A stretch of 64,000 bases of DNA, taken from Chryseobacterium indologenes (GTDB lineage: Bacteria; Bacteroidota; Bacteroidia; Flavobacteriales; Weeksellaceae). This document shows, piece after piece, positions 46,505-54,384 of the stretch. The stretch is taken from assembly GCF_018362995.1 (NCBI RefSeq), contig NZ_CP074372.1:3782001-3846000 (forward strand). The letters are read 5' to 3'. Both the position numbers and the translations under genes were made by a program. The notes under the pieces are model-generated. The model did no database searches and was not told the origin of the DNA. It saw only the letters and a list, made by a program, of their open reading frames with translations. How positions within the stretch are numbered: the first letter of the stretch is position 1; each line of letters opens with the position of its first letter.

Positions 46505-46924
46505 ATGAAAAAAGATATAGAACACAAGCTCATTGATAAAAATACCAAACCTACCAGTATGAGGATTCTGGTATATGATTTCTTAAGCTCTCAGGAAGCG
46601 GCTTTATCTCTTTCTGAAATAGAAAATCATTTTGACAATGCTGACAGAATTACCATCTACAGAACATTGAAAACCTTTGAAGAAAAAGGAATTGTTCACA
46701 GCATTCAGGAGAACACAACCACAAAATACAAACTTTGTGAAGATGATTGTGATGAAAAAACACATAAAGACTGGCATCTGCATTTCTACTGTAAAATATG
46801 CAAACAAACTACCTGTAAAGAAGATATTTCCTTCCCGGAAAATATACAGACCAATTTCAGGATTGATGAAATAAGATTGTTTGCTAAAGGAATCTGCGAA
46901 AATTGTCTCGAAAGTTTGCAATAG
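46505..46924 (+). CDS. Fur-family metal-responsive transcriptional regulator
   Basis: This 139-residue regulator has the winged-helix DNA-binding domain (about 15-80, RITIYRTLKTFEEKGIVHSI) and a metal-binding/dimer domain with HLHFYCKICKQTTCKE and the second Cys pair CENC near the end, the structural zinc site. A His-rich HKDWHLHFYC segment supplies regulatory ligands. It may be Zur-like or a Fur-family repressor for other divalent ions. The palindromic operator at 46917 overlaps its stop codon, and an identical site precedes the RND pump. It is therefore the obvious candidate to bind both (inference). Confidence 0.92.
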   Translation: MKKDIEHKLIDKNTKPTSMRILVYDFLSSQEAALSLSEIENHFDNADRITIYRTLKTFEEKGIVHSIQENTTTKYKLCEDDCDEKTHKDWHLHFYCKICKQTTCKEDISFPENIQTNFRIDEIRLFAKGICENCLESLQ

Positions 46925-46952
46925 CATTGCATCAGTCTCATCATTACATTTG
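46915..46952 (+). promoter_or_regulatory. Metal operator and -7 box in front of the P-type ATPase
   Basis: The palindrome TGCAATA-G-CATTGCA (46917-46931) overlaps the regulator's stop codon. It is followed after 13 nt by TACATTTG (46945-46952), 17 nt before the ATPase ATG. Sequence and geometry match the site at 38829-38866 almost exactly. Confidence 0.77.
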
Positions 46953-46969
46953 TATAAAAATATTCAGTT

Positions 46970-48952
46970 ATGGAAAAATGCTGTAGTACAACCCCGGAAA
47001 AACCAGATACAAAAGGACACAAACATAATCACACGGAGGGAGACGGACATGACCACGATGGCCATGATCACTCTCACGACTCCGGAGATCAGACGGTCTT
47101 TCAGATGTTTCTTCCTGCCATTATATCTTTCGTCATTTTATTATTGGGAATTGCCTTTGATAACTATATAAAACCCGCATGGTTTACGGGCTGGGTTCGT
47201 CTGGTATGGTTCCTGGCAGCTTACATTCCTGTAGGATTTCCTGTATTAAAGGATGCTTATAAAAGTATCATCAAGGGAGATGTGTTCTCAGAATTCTTTT
47301 TGATGAGTATCGCCACTATCGGAGCTTTTGCTATCGGAGAATATCCGGAAGGCGTAGCAGTAATGCTTTTTTATGCCGTAGGAGAAGTGTTTCAGTCTAT
47401 GGCGGTCACCAGAGCCAAAGGAAACATAAAAGCTTTATTGGATCAGCGTCCCGATGAGGTAACGGTGGTGGAAAATAATCAGCCTAAAACAATAAAAGCG
47501 AAAGAAGCTAAAATAGGAGATATTATTCAGTTGAAACCCGGTGAAAAACTGGCGCTGGATGGAGAATTGCTTTCAGATTCAGCATCATTCAACACGGCTG
47601 CTTTAACCGGGGAAAGTAAACCTGACACCAAAAATAAAGGCGAAGCCGTTCTTGCCGGAATGATCAATATGAACAGTATTGCTTTAGTTAAAGTAAATAC
47701 AGCCTATGAAGACAGCAAACTAAGTAAAATATTAGAACTGGTGCAGAATGCCACGGCTCAGAAAGCGCCTACAGAATTGTTCATCAGAAAATTTGCGAAA
47801 GTATATACCCCTATCGTAGTATTTCTTGCCATTGGAATCTGTTTGCTGCCTTATTTCTTTGTGAGCGATTATCAGTTCAGAGACTGGCTGTACAGAGCAT
47901 TGATATTCCTGGTAATTTCATGTCCTTGTGCCTTGGTAATCTCCATTCCGTTAGGATATTTCGGGGGAATTGGTGCCGCAAGCCGAAACGGGATCTTATT
48001 CAAAGGAAGTAATTTCCTGGACAGCATTGCAGAAATCCAGAATGTAGTGATGGATAAAACAGGAACAATGACTGAAGGTGTATTCAAAGTTCAGGAAGTA
48101 AGTATGAGCCCTGAATTTAATAAAGAGGAAATCCTGCAGATGGTGAATGTTCTCGAAAGTAAAAGTACCCATCCTGTCGCAACAGCTATTCACAATTATG
48201 TAGGAGATATTAATCACGCCATTCCTTTAGAAAATGTAGAAGAAATTGCCGGCCACGGATTGAAAGCAACAATTAATGGTAAAGAACTTCTGGTAGGAAA
48301 CTTTAAGCTGATGGATAAATTCAACATCAGCTATGATATCAACCATGCCAACATTGTGTACACGGTGATCGCAGTAGCTTACGACAAAAAGTTCGCAGGA
48401 TATATCACGATTGCAGACAGCATAAAAGAAGATGCCAAAGAAACCGTAGACAATTTGCACAAAATGAATGTAAAAGCCACCATGCTGAGCGGAGATAAAG
48501 GAACTGTAGTGAAATACGTAGCAGATCAGCTGGGAATTGACAATGCATTCGGAGACCTGCTGCCTGAAGATAAAGTAAACAAGGTTAAAGAAATCAAAGC
48601 TAAAAACCAAACTGTAGCTTTCGTAGGAGACGGAGTGAATGATGCGCCTGTAGTTGCTTTAAGTGACGTAGGAATTGCAATGGGAGGTTTAGGAAGTGAT
48701 GCCACCATTGAAACAGCAGATGTAGTCATCCAGGATGATAAACCAAGCAAAATCCCAATGGCGATCAAGATCGGGAAACAAACGAAAAAGATAGTTTGGC
48801 AAAATATTATTCTTGCCTTTGCTGTAAAAGCTGTTGTTCTGGTCTTGGGAGCAGGAGGTTTGGCAACGATGTGGGAGGCCGTGTTTGCCGATGTAGGAGT
48901 GGCATTGCTGGCTATTTTAAATGCTGTAAGAATACAAAGGATGAAATTTTAA
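46970..48952 (+). CDS. Heavy-metal P1B-type ATPase (ZntA/CadA-like) with His-rich N-terminus
   Basis: This 660-residue metal-exporting ATPase lacks the usual CxxC heavy-metal-associated domain. Instead it starts MEKCCSTTPEK and a His/Asp-rich stretch (about 13-44) that could bind Zn(II) or similar ions. The membrane metal motif ISCPCALVISIPLGYFGG is at about 318-335, and the phosphorylation site DKTGTMTEG at about 364-372. The HP motif (SKSTHPVATAI) and GDGVNDAPVVALSDVGIAMG hinge are also present. The CPC motif with an N-terminal His-rich stretch points to Zn/Cd/Co/Pb rather than Cu, but this is not conclusive. It has its own operator and promoter. Confidence 0.95.
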   Translation: MEKCCSTTPEKPDTKGHKHNHTEGDGHDHDGHDHSHDSGDQTVFQMFLPAIISFVILLLGIAFDNYIKPAWFTGWVRLVWFLAAYIPVGFPVLKDAYKSIIKGDVFSEFFLMSIATIGAFAIGEYPEGVAVMLFYAVGEVFQSMAVTRAKGNIKALLDQRPDEVTVVENNQPKTIKAKEAKIGDIIQLKPGEKLALDGELLSDSASFNTAALTGESKPDTKNKGEAVLAGMINMNSIALVKVNTAYEDSKLSKILELVQNATAQKAPTELFIRKFAKVYTPIVVFLAIGICLLPYFFVSDYQFRDWLYRALIFLVISCPCALVISIPLGYFGGIGAASRNGILFKGSNFLDSIAEIQNVVMDKTGTMTEGVFKVQEVSMSPEFNKEEILQMVNVLESKSTHPVATAIHNYVGDINHAIPLENVEEIAGHGLKATINGKELLVGNFKLMDKFNISYDINHANIVYTVIAVAYDKKFAGYITIADSIKEDAKETVDNLHKMNVKATMLSGDKGTVVKYVADQLGIDNAFGDLLPEDKVNKVKEIKAKNQTVAFVGDGVNDAPVVALSDVGIAMGGLGSDATIETADVVIQDDKPSKIPMAIKIGKQTKKIVWQNIILAFAVKAVVLVLGAGGLATMWEAVFADVGVALLAILNAVRIQRMKF

Positions 48953-48988
48953 GAAGCAAATAATAAACACAACTCAATTATATTCAAT

Positions 48989-49024
48989 AAAAGCTCTGCT
49001 GAATTTCAGTGGGGCTTTTGTTTT
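48989..49024 (+). terminator. Terminator after the P-type ATPase
   Basis: A 13-bp stem with two or three G-T pairs (48989-49001 with 49007-49019) and a 5-nt loop ends in TTTTGTTTT, 36 nt after the ATPase stop. Confidence 0.75.
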
Positions 49025-49517
49025 ACATTATACATCATGCCACCATTCCATTGAAATCCATATTATGCTATTGAGACTCCTACTGAGTGATAAATAGACT
49101 GCCTTTACTTTTCGTATAACTATGATTTAGAATTATAATTAGTATAAAAATGATACACTCAGTTTGTCATTCCGCAGGAATCTAATGACCAGTCTCATTA
49201 TTATTAGTTTTAAATTTTATCGCAGATAAAATCTTCGTACCTTAAAACAGGAAGCATTTAAAAAAAGCTTGCGTCTTTGCGGTTTCCAACAAAACAAAAA
49301 ATATAAAAAAAGCTCTGCCAAAAACATCAGCAAAGCTTTTATCAACAAGATTAAATTGTATATAAAGAACTAAATTTTTATTTAGGTCTAAAGTCTTACT
49401 CAAAGTTCGGGATAAAATTATTCCGGTGACAGGCACAGTTTTGTGATTTTTATAGGTAACAGTAGATATGCATAATGACATTCATCATAAATCTGTTATA
49501 AAACAGTTTTGAAGTAG

Positions 49518-49525
49518 TATATTTG
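49518..49525 (+). promoter_or_regulatory. -7 box of the small Cys-protein gene
   Basis: TATATTTG, followed by TAACA, lies 18 nt before the TTG start at 49544. No good -33 box is spaced correctly. Confidence 0.5.
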
Positions 49526-49543
49526 TAACAGAGAACAAAATCG

Positions 49544-49906
49544 TTGAGGTTATTCATTTCCATATTCATCATTTTTACCGTTGCAATACGTCCCGTTTTG
49601 CCATTGGTGAATTATGCTGTGAACTACGATTATATTGTGAAAAACCTTTGTGAGAACAGAAATGTACCACAATCAACCTGTAAAGGAAAATGCTATGTGG
49701 AAAAAGAACTGGCAAAAACAGAAAAACAGTCCAATAGCTCTCAAACGATAAAGATTGCAGGATTAGATGTTTTTATTTCTCATGATATTCTTTCCTTCTC
49801 TTCTCAACTGAACTCGGAGCTGCTTACTGAAGTTCCGGATTCAAGCTATTTCAATTCTCACTCTTCAGAATACTTTTCTAGGATATTTCATCCTCCTTTA
49901 GCTTAA
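49544..49906 (+). CDS. Small exported protein with C-x-GKCY motif, paralogue of 51917-52285
   Basis: This 120-residue protein starts at TTG 49544 (no in-frame ATG precedes the hydrophobic N-terminus MRLFISIFIIFTVAIRP). It contains PLVNYAVNYDYIVKNLCENRN, then CKGKCYVEKELAKTEKQ (about 46-62), and ends IFHPPLA. The three cysteines with a conserved GKCY core could bind copper or form a disulfide. The paralogue at 51917 shares YAVNYDYIVK, GKCY and KELAKT. The genes that follow are a YHS lipoprotein and SCO1, which points to copper handling. I recognise no named family. Confidence 0.72.
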   Translation: MRLFISIFIIFTVAIRPVLPLVNYAVNYDYIVKNLCENRNVPQSTCKGKCYVEKELAKTEKQSNSSQTIKIAGLDVFISHDILSFSSQLNSELLTEVPDSSYFNSHSSEYFSRIFHPPLA

Positions 49907-50117
49907 TTATTCCTTTAAACTATGTTTTTAGTTTATAGTAACGGAAGTTTTAAAACTATTACAATTAAGTTGTTATAGACATCCCAAACAATTAAATGAA
50001 TAATAACATCTGAATTCTTATCAAAAATTCTGTATGTTAGAATGGTGGTTCATTAATTGGAACTCTGGGCTTGTTTCTAACTTTATTTAACATTATTAAT
50101 TTCAATTTAACATCAAA

Positions 50118-50393
50118 ATGAAACCTCCTATTATTTTGACTGCTTTGCTGTCAATCTCATTACTGTCGTGTGCCAAAGAAACCCCTCAGGTAAAGCATGC
50201 AAGCCATATGGACTCTTCCGGGAAAAACCTGGAAAACATACAGGTTGTGAATGAAGAAGATCCCATCTGCCATATGAAAACCGCCGGATCTATAAAAGAT
50301 ACTGCTGTATATAAAAATAAAACGTACGGTTTTTGCAGTGTCTCCTGCAAAGGTGAATTCCAAAAAAGTCCTGAAAGATATGCCCAAAAATAA
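50118..50393 (+). CDS. YHS-domain lipoprotein
   Basis: This 91-residue lipoprotein has the signal MKPPIILTALLSISLLSC (Cys18). The C-terminal half is a YHS-like module: DPICHMKTAG (about 49-58), YKNKTYGFCSVSCKGEFQKSPERYAQ (quoted by its YGFCS and SCK cores, about 65-90). YHS modules often bind metal and occur beside copper and heavy-metal transporters. Its 3' end overlaps the SCO1 start by 14 nt, so translation is coupled. A periplasmic metal-chaperone role is likely but not shown. Confidence 0.85.
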   Translation: MKPPIILTALLSISLLSCAKETPQVKHASHMDSSGKNLENIQVVNEEDPICHMKTAGSIKDTAVYKNKTYGFCSVSCKGEFQKSPERYAQK

Positions 50394-51057
50394 GAAGACC
50401 ACAAATAAAAGTAAAGTGATCATACCCATTGCGGTATTTGCATTGCTTTTCCTGGGAATCGGGGTAGGAATGGGATATTTTAAAAAGAACCTTTATACCG
50501 TGATGAAAGTTCCTGATTTTGAACTGACGGATCAGAACAGTAAAAAGATTACCAATAAAGACATGCTGGGAAAAGTATATCTCGTAGAATTTTTCTTCAG
50601 CAAATGTCCTACAATATGTCCTGTAATGAATACCAATATGAAGGCGATTCAGAATCAGATCAATGATCCCAATTTCGGTATTATCTCCATCAGTATTGAT
50701 CCGGAAAATGATACCCCTGAAGCATTGAAAGAACATGCGAAAAGAATAGGGGCAAAATATCCCAATTGGCATTTCCTGACAGGAGACCGTACGTATATTG
50801 GTAATCTTGCTGATCAATTTAATATCTATGTAGGTGACAAGGAAGATGAAGGAGAAAGTCTGAACCATAGCGGTATGATTGCGCTGGTAGATCAGGACGG
50901 AAATATCCGATGCAGATACAACAAAGAAAATATGCCGATTCTGTATTATTCAGGATTGAATTATGATGATCCGGAAGGTAAAACACCAATGCTGACAGGG
51001 AAATATCACCCTGACAGAGAAATCCTGATTGAGGATATTAAAAAATTATTGAAATAG
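50380..51057 (+). CDS. SCO1/SenC-type copper chaperone
   Basis: The frame is open from GTG 50338, but ATG 50380 gives a better N-terminus: basic MPKNKKTTNKSK followed by one membrane anchor (about 13-35). The 225-residue protein then has a thioredoxin-like domain with the copper site FSKCPTICPVM (Cys76 and Cys80) and the third ligand His near residue 163 in LNHSGM. SCO proteins deliver copper to cytochrome oxidase or act as thiol redox proteins in the periplasm. Overlap with the YHS lipoprotein gene supports a joint copper function. Confidence 0.92.
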   Translation: MPKNKKTTNKSKVIIPIAVFALLFLGIGVGMGYFKKNLYTVMKVPDFELTDQNSKKITNKDMLGKVYLVEFFFSKCPTICPVMNTNMKAIQNQINDPNFGIISISIDPENDTPEALKEHAKRIGAKYPNWHFLTGDRTYIGNLADQFNIYVGDKEDEGESLNHSGMIALVDQDGNIRCRYNKENMPILYYSGLNYDDPEGKTPMLTGKYHPDREILIEDIKKLLK

Positions 51058-51207
51058 AGAAGATGGGAGAGTGAAGCAGGAAGATGGAAGTACTTCCTGC
51101 CAATGAAGCTATGATGATTTTTGATGTAAAAGTAAATAGAAGTTGAAGGGATTAAATTACCACATTCATTACTTCCAGCCTCCATCTCCCATCTTCCAGC
51201 TAATAGG
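51058..51207. repeat. Imperfect inverted-repeat element after SCO1 (MITE/REP-like)
   Basis: The left arm, around GAAGATGGGAGAG (51059-51071) and on to GAAGATGGAAGTA (51080-51092), is the imperfect reverse complement of the right arm, TACTTCCAGCCTCCATC and CCCATCTTCCAGC (about 51170-51200). An internal hairpin GCAGGAAG (51076-51083) / CTTCCTGC (51093-51100) may also terminate the SCO1 transcript. There is no coding capacity. Sequences of this kind recur in Chryseobacterium genomes as far as I remember; only one copy is in this window. Confidence 0.6.
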
Positions 51208-51237
51208 AAACATTGTTCAACCATAAACAAAAAAGTT

Positions 51238-51912
51238 ATGAAGATTATGAAAATAGCTGCCTTAAGCGCAGTTTTCGCAGCTCAGTTTGCACTGGCTCAG
51301 TTTAAGCAGACTCCTCTGCCGTATGCTTATAATGCTCTGGAAGGGAATATTGATGCCCAGACTATGGAAATTCACTATTCAAAGCATGGTGCAGCTTATG
51401 CAGCCAATTTGAATAAAGCAATTGCAGGAACTCCACAGGAAAAAGAGACGTTGTTTCAGATTCTTTCCAATGCTTCAAAACTGCCTGCTGCAGTAAGAAA
51501 TAATGCAGGAGGGCATTATAACCACGAATTATTCTGGACGGTTCTTACCCCTCAGAAAAATACACAGCCTTCTGCAAAATTGGCAAAAGCCATCACTGAA
51601 ACTTTCGGAAGTATGGATGCTTTTAAAGAAAAAATGTCTAAAGCAGGAGCTGACCGTTTCGGTTCAGGATGGGCGTGGCTTGCTGTAGGAAAAGACGGGA
51701 AATTGTTTGTTTCTTCAACTCCCAACCAGGATAATCCTTTGATGGATGTTGTGGAAGAGAAAGGAACTCCTATTTTCGGAATTGATGTTTGGGAGCATGC
51801 TTATTATTTAAAATATCAGAACAAAAGAGCAGATTATCTTACCGCTATCTGGAACGTTACGAACTGGAAGGAGATCAGCAGAAGATATGACGAAGCGATA
51901 AGCAAGAAATAA
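51238..51912 (+). CDS. Exported Fe/Mn superoxide dismutase
   Basis: This 224-residue enzyme breaks down superoxide. Unusually for the family it starts with a signal peptide ([21 protein letters not shown]), so it acts in the periplasm or outside. The metal ligands are seen in [17 protein letters not shown] (first His, about residue 47), [10 protein letters not shown] (second His, about 95), and [23 protein letters not shown] (Asp and His near 183-187). GSGWAWLAV is the family segment. Whether Fe or Mn is used cannot be decided by eye. It lies between copper genes and is followed 4 nt later by the small Cys-protein paralogue. Confidence 0.95.
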   Translation: MKIMKIAALSAVFAAQFALAQFKQTPLPYAYNALEGNIDAQTMEIHYSKHGAAYAANLNKAIAGTPQEKETLFQILSNASKLPAAVRNNAGGHYNHELFWTVLTPQKNTQPSAKLAKAITETFGSMDAFKEKMSKAGADRFGSGWAWLAVGKDGKLFVSSTPNQDNPLMDVVEEKGTPIFGIDVWEHAYYLKYQNKRADYLTAIWNVTNWKEISRRYDEAISKK

Positions 51913-51916
51913 TCTG

Positions 51917-52285
51917 ATGAAATTATTTTACAGCATACTTTTTACTTTTTATATGGTGCTAAGACCTTTGGTGCCATTGGTAGAGTATGCTGTAAATTAT
52001 GATTATATCGTTAAAGTGCTCTGTATTAATAAATCCAGGCCGGAGATTCACTGTAACGGAAAATGTTATCTGAGTAAAGAATTGGCTAAAACCAATGATT
52101 CAGAATCTTCCCCTTTCCAGAAACTCAAAAACTCAGGACAGAAAATTCTTGATATCTATATCCTGCCTGAAACTACAAAGATCAATACCACTGAAAAACG
52201 ACCGTTTTTCAATTTCAACTTCACTTACGAAACAGCCTATTCTTTTCTGTTTCTGACCCATATTTTCAAACCACCGGTTTTTTAA
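51917..52285 (+). CDS. Small exported protein with C-x-GKCY motif, paralogue of 49544-49906
   Basis: This 122-residue protein has a hydrophobic N-terminus (MKLFYSILFTFYMVLRPLVP) and then YAVNYDYIVKVLCINKSRP, CNGKCYLSKELAKTND and the ending IFKPPVF. It shares about half of its first 60 residues with the protein at 49544. The three cysteines fall at the same places. It follows the superoxide dismutase by 4 nt. The MbnP gene begins 217 nt downstream, beyond a repeat element. A copper-linked role is inferred from the neighbours only. Confidence 0.74.
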   Translation: MKLFYSILFTFYMVLRPLVPLVEYAVNYDYIVKVLCINKSRPEIHCNGKCYLSKELAKTNDSESSPFQKLKNSGQKILDIYILPETTKINTTEKRPFFNFNFTYETAYSFLFLTHIFKPPVF

Positions 52286-52304
52286 GGTATACCATCACTA
52301 TTCA

Positions 52305-52437
52305 ACCACAAAAGTCACAAAAAGCTTATATCAATTAAGAATCAAAGATTTTTAAAAAGCTTAAGTGTTCTTATTCTGCATAAAATTGATCACTTAATAA
52401 ATTATTTAAGTGTAAAAACTTTTGTGCCTTTTGTGGT
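52305..52437. repeat. Palindromic repeat element with 22-bp imperfect arms
   Basis: The left arm ACCACAAAAGTCACAAAAAG (from 52305) matches the reverse complement of the right arm ending CCTTTTGTGGT (52427-52437) with two or three mismatches. An inner palindrome CACTTAA-(8 nt)-TTAAGTG lies at about 52391-52412. There is no gene inside. It looks like a short, non-autonomous repeat or REP-like element. Confidence 0.62.
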
Positions 52438-52502
52438 AAAAAAGAATGTTTTCACATTCAAAATAACACATTCAAAATTGTATTCAACTTAAAAAATCAA
52501 CA

Positions 52503-53330
52503 ATGAAAATTTCTCAATTTTTATCATTATTCTTTATTGCCTTTACTTTATTCTCTTTTGTATCCTGTGAAAGCAGCAGGGATGATGATCCGCAGGATAC
52601 CACTCCCGGAAAACTTCAGATCAAATTTGAAAACGGATTTAATAATGTAGGAGATATTGTCTTAAATCAGACGGTTCAGACTTCTTCCCAAGGACAAAAG
52701 CATAATTTTTCTGCTTTAAAATATATCATCAGCAATATCACTTTGATTGATGAGAACGGAAATGAATTTAAATACAATGAAAACAATCCTGATAAAGGGG
52801 CTTTTATCGTAGATCAGGCCGATGCGGTAGCCGGAATCATCTACCTTAACCTTGATGGTGTTCCGAAAAACAATTATAAAAAAATAAAATTCGGATTGGG
52901 AATCAGCCAGAAAGCCTATTTATTAGGACAGGACGGGCAAGCTGAATTCTGGACAAAAGCCAAGCAGAAAGGATTGACATGGTCATGGGCTGCCGGTTAT
53001 GTTTTTGTAAAACTGGAAGGGAAGTATGGAAATGATGCCCCTTCAAAAGAATTTATGAACCATACCGGAAATATGGGGGATGTTGTGGCTAATGAGCAGG
53101 CTGACCTATACCGTGAAATCACATTGAACCTTCCAACAACAGCAAGAGTGACAGGACAAATTCGTCCTTCTGTTCATATTCTGGCAGATCTGAACCAGTT
53201 TTTAAGCGGAGATAAGGCATTGACACTTACAACAGCCAATGATATGCTGATGGGTTCAAACCAGCATCTGGTAGACGTTACCAATAATCTTACAAAAATG
53301 TTTAAAGTAGACCACGTTCACAATGATTAA
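52503..53330 (+). CDS. MbnP-family copper-binding lipoprotein
   Basis: This 275-residue protein has a lipoprotein signal (FTLFSFVSC, Cys near residue 22). The mature part matches the MbnP family: KLQIKFENGFNNVGDIVLN (about 37-55), FSALKYIISNITLID, and the region GLTWSWAAGYVFVKLEG with Trp160 and Trp162. In methanotrophs the MbnH enzyme oxidises a Trp of MbnP to kynurenine, allowing copper binding. Here the MbnH gene overlaps the 3' end by 8 nt. No methanobactin precursor gene is visible. The family call is from memory of these motifs. Confidence 0.88.
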   Translation: MKISQFLSLFFIAFTLFSFVSCESSRDDDPQDTTPGKLQIKFENGFNNVGDIVLNQTVQTSSQGQKHNFSALKYIISNITLIDENGNEFKYNENNPDKGAFIVDQADAVAGIIYLNLDGVPKNNYKKIKFGLGISQKAYLLGQDGQAEFWTKAKQKGLTWSWAAGYVFVKLEGKYGNDAPSKEFMNHTGNMGDVVANEQADLYREITLNLPTTARVTGQIRPSVHILADLNQFLSGDKALTLTTANDMLMGSNQHLVDVTNNLTKMFKVDHVHND

Positions 53331-54372
53331 TGTTTTTGTTAAGACGATATTGGTTCTGCTTGTATTGTTCCTTAGCTGTATATCCTGTTCCGATGAGGTG
53401 ATACAGCCGTTGGAAAAAGATGAAGCCTATAATCTGCAGTTTCCTTCGTATTTCCCGGAAATGACTTTTGATCAATCCGTCAATCCGGTAACTAAAAATG
53501 GAGTAGAGCTGGGAAGAAAATTATTCTATGAAGGCAGGCTTTCCCGAAATAATACCATTTCATGCGGTTTCTGTCATATTCAGGAAAATGCATTCACCCA
53601 TCACGGGCATACAGTAAGTCATGGGGTAGATGATAGAATAGGGATTCGCAATGCACCGCCCATTCAGAATATGGCTTTTCTGAAAAGATATATGTGGGAC
53701 GGAGTTATTCATAACCTTAATGAGCAGCCGATCAGTCCTATTACGGATGTTAATGAAATGGACAGTTCCATACCGGAAGCAATTTCAAAGATTAAAGATG
53801 ATCAGAAATACAAAAAGCTGTTCAGAGAAGCATATGGAGACGAAACCATTACCGGCGAAAGAATTTTAAAAGCATTATCACAGTTTATGGCTTCTTTAAT
53901 TTCTGCAGATTCAAAATACGACAGATTCAGGCAGGGAAAGGAACAATTGACTTCAGCGGAATCTCAGGGAATGGCATTGTTTAATCAGAAATGTGCTTCT
54001 TGCCATAGTGGAGAATTATTTACCGATGAAAGCTTCAGAAATACAGGAATGTATTACAATACGGAATTCAAAGACGCCGGACGGTACAGAGTTTCTCTCA
54101 ATCAGGTTGACTGGATGAAATTTCGTGTTCCAAGCTTGCGAAATGTAGAATATACAGCACCTTATATGCATGACGGAAGGTTTTACACCTTAGAGGCTGT
54201 GCTCAATTTCTATTCAGATCAGGTAGAAGATAATCCCAATCTCGATCCTCAGCTGAAACAGAATGGGCATACGGGAATTGCTATGAACAGCCAGGAAAAA
54301 CAATCAATTATTGCCTTCCTGAAAACATTATCAGATAAAAGTTTTATCTCCAATCCAAAATTTGCAGAATAA
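53323..54372 (+). CDS. MbnH-family di-haem enzyme (cytochrome c peroxidase-like)
   Basis: This 349-residue protein starts inside the MbnP gene (ATGATTAA overlap). The lipoprotein signal ends LSCISC. Two CxxCH haem sites are present: CGFCH at 81-85 and CASCH at 224-228. Between and after them are the peroxidase-family segments GIRNAPPIQNMAFLKRYMWDG and VPSLRNVEYTAPYMHDGRF. MbnH-type enzymes use the two haems to oxidise Trp in MbnP. A plain di-haem cytochrome c peroxidase is the alternative, but the overlap with MbnP argues for the pair. Confidence 0.9.
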   Translation: MINVFVKTILVLLVLFLSCISCSDEVIQPLEKDEAYNLQFPSYFPEMTFDQSVNPVTKNGVELGRKLFYEGRLSRNNTISCGFCHIQENAFTHHGHTVSHGVDDRIGIRNAPPIQNMAFLKRYMWDGVIHNLNEQPISPITDVNEMDSSIPEAISKIKDDQKYKKLFREAYGDETITGERILKALSQFMASLISADSKYDRFRQGKEQLTSAESQGMALFNQKCASCHSGELFTDESFRNTGMYYNTEFKDAGRYRVSLNQVDWMKFRVPSLRNVEYTAPYMHDGRFYTLEAVLNFYSDQVEDNPNLDPQLKQNGHTGIAMNSQEKQSIIAFLKTLSDKSFISNPKFAE

Positions 54373-54384
54373 ATTATAGAAAAC

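Larger units (their letters stand above)
48953..49543. other. 591-bp intergenic region with two hairpins, no supported gene
   Basis: A terminator-like hairpin follows the ATPase: AAAAGC (48989-48994) with GCTTTT (49014-49019), extended by further pairs, with T's to 49024. A similar hairpin lies at 49308-49340 (AAAAGCTCTGC with GCAAAGCTTTT, one mismatch). A 79-residue minus-strand frame at 49242-49481 contains that second hairpin and resembles nothing, so I did not call it. The segment near 49245-49290 (GCGTCTTTGCGG) may be a decayed repeat. Confidence 0.55.

Noticed and set aside
49242..49481. 79-codon minus-strand frame in the gap after the P-type ATPase
   Set aside because: It contains a terminator-like hairpin, has no recognisable features and lies in possibly repeat-derived sequence.
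50290..50868. 192-codon minus-strand frame opposite SCO1
   Set aside because: SCO1 with its CxxxC site is certain on the other strand; the shadow has no recognisable motif.
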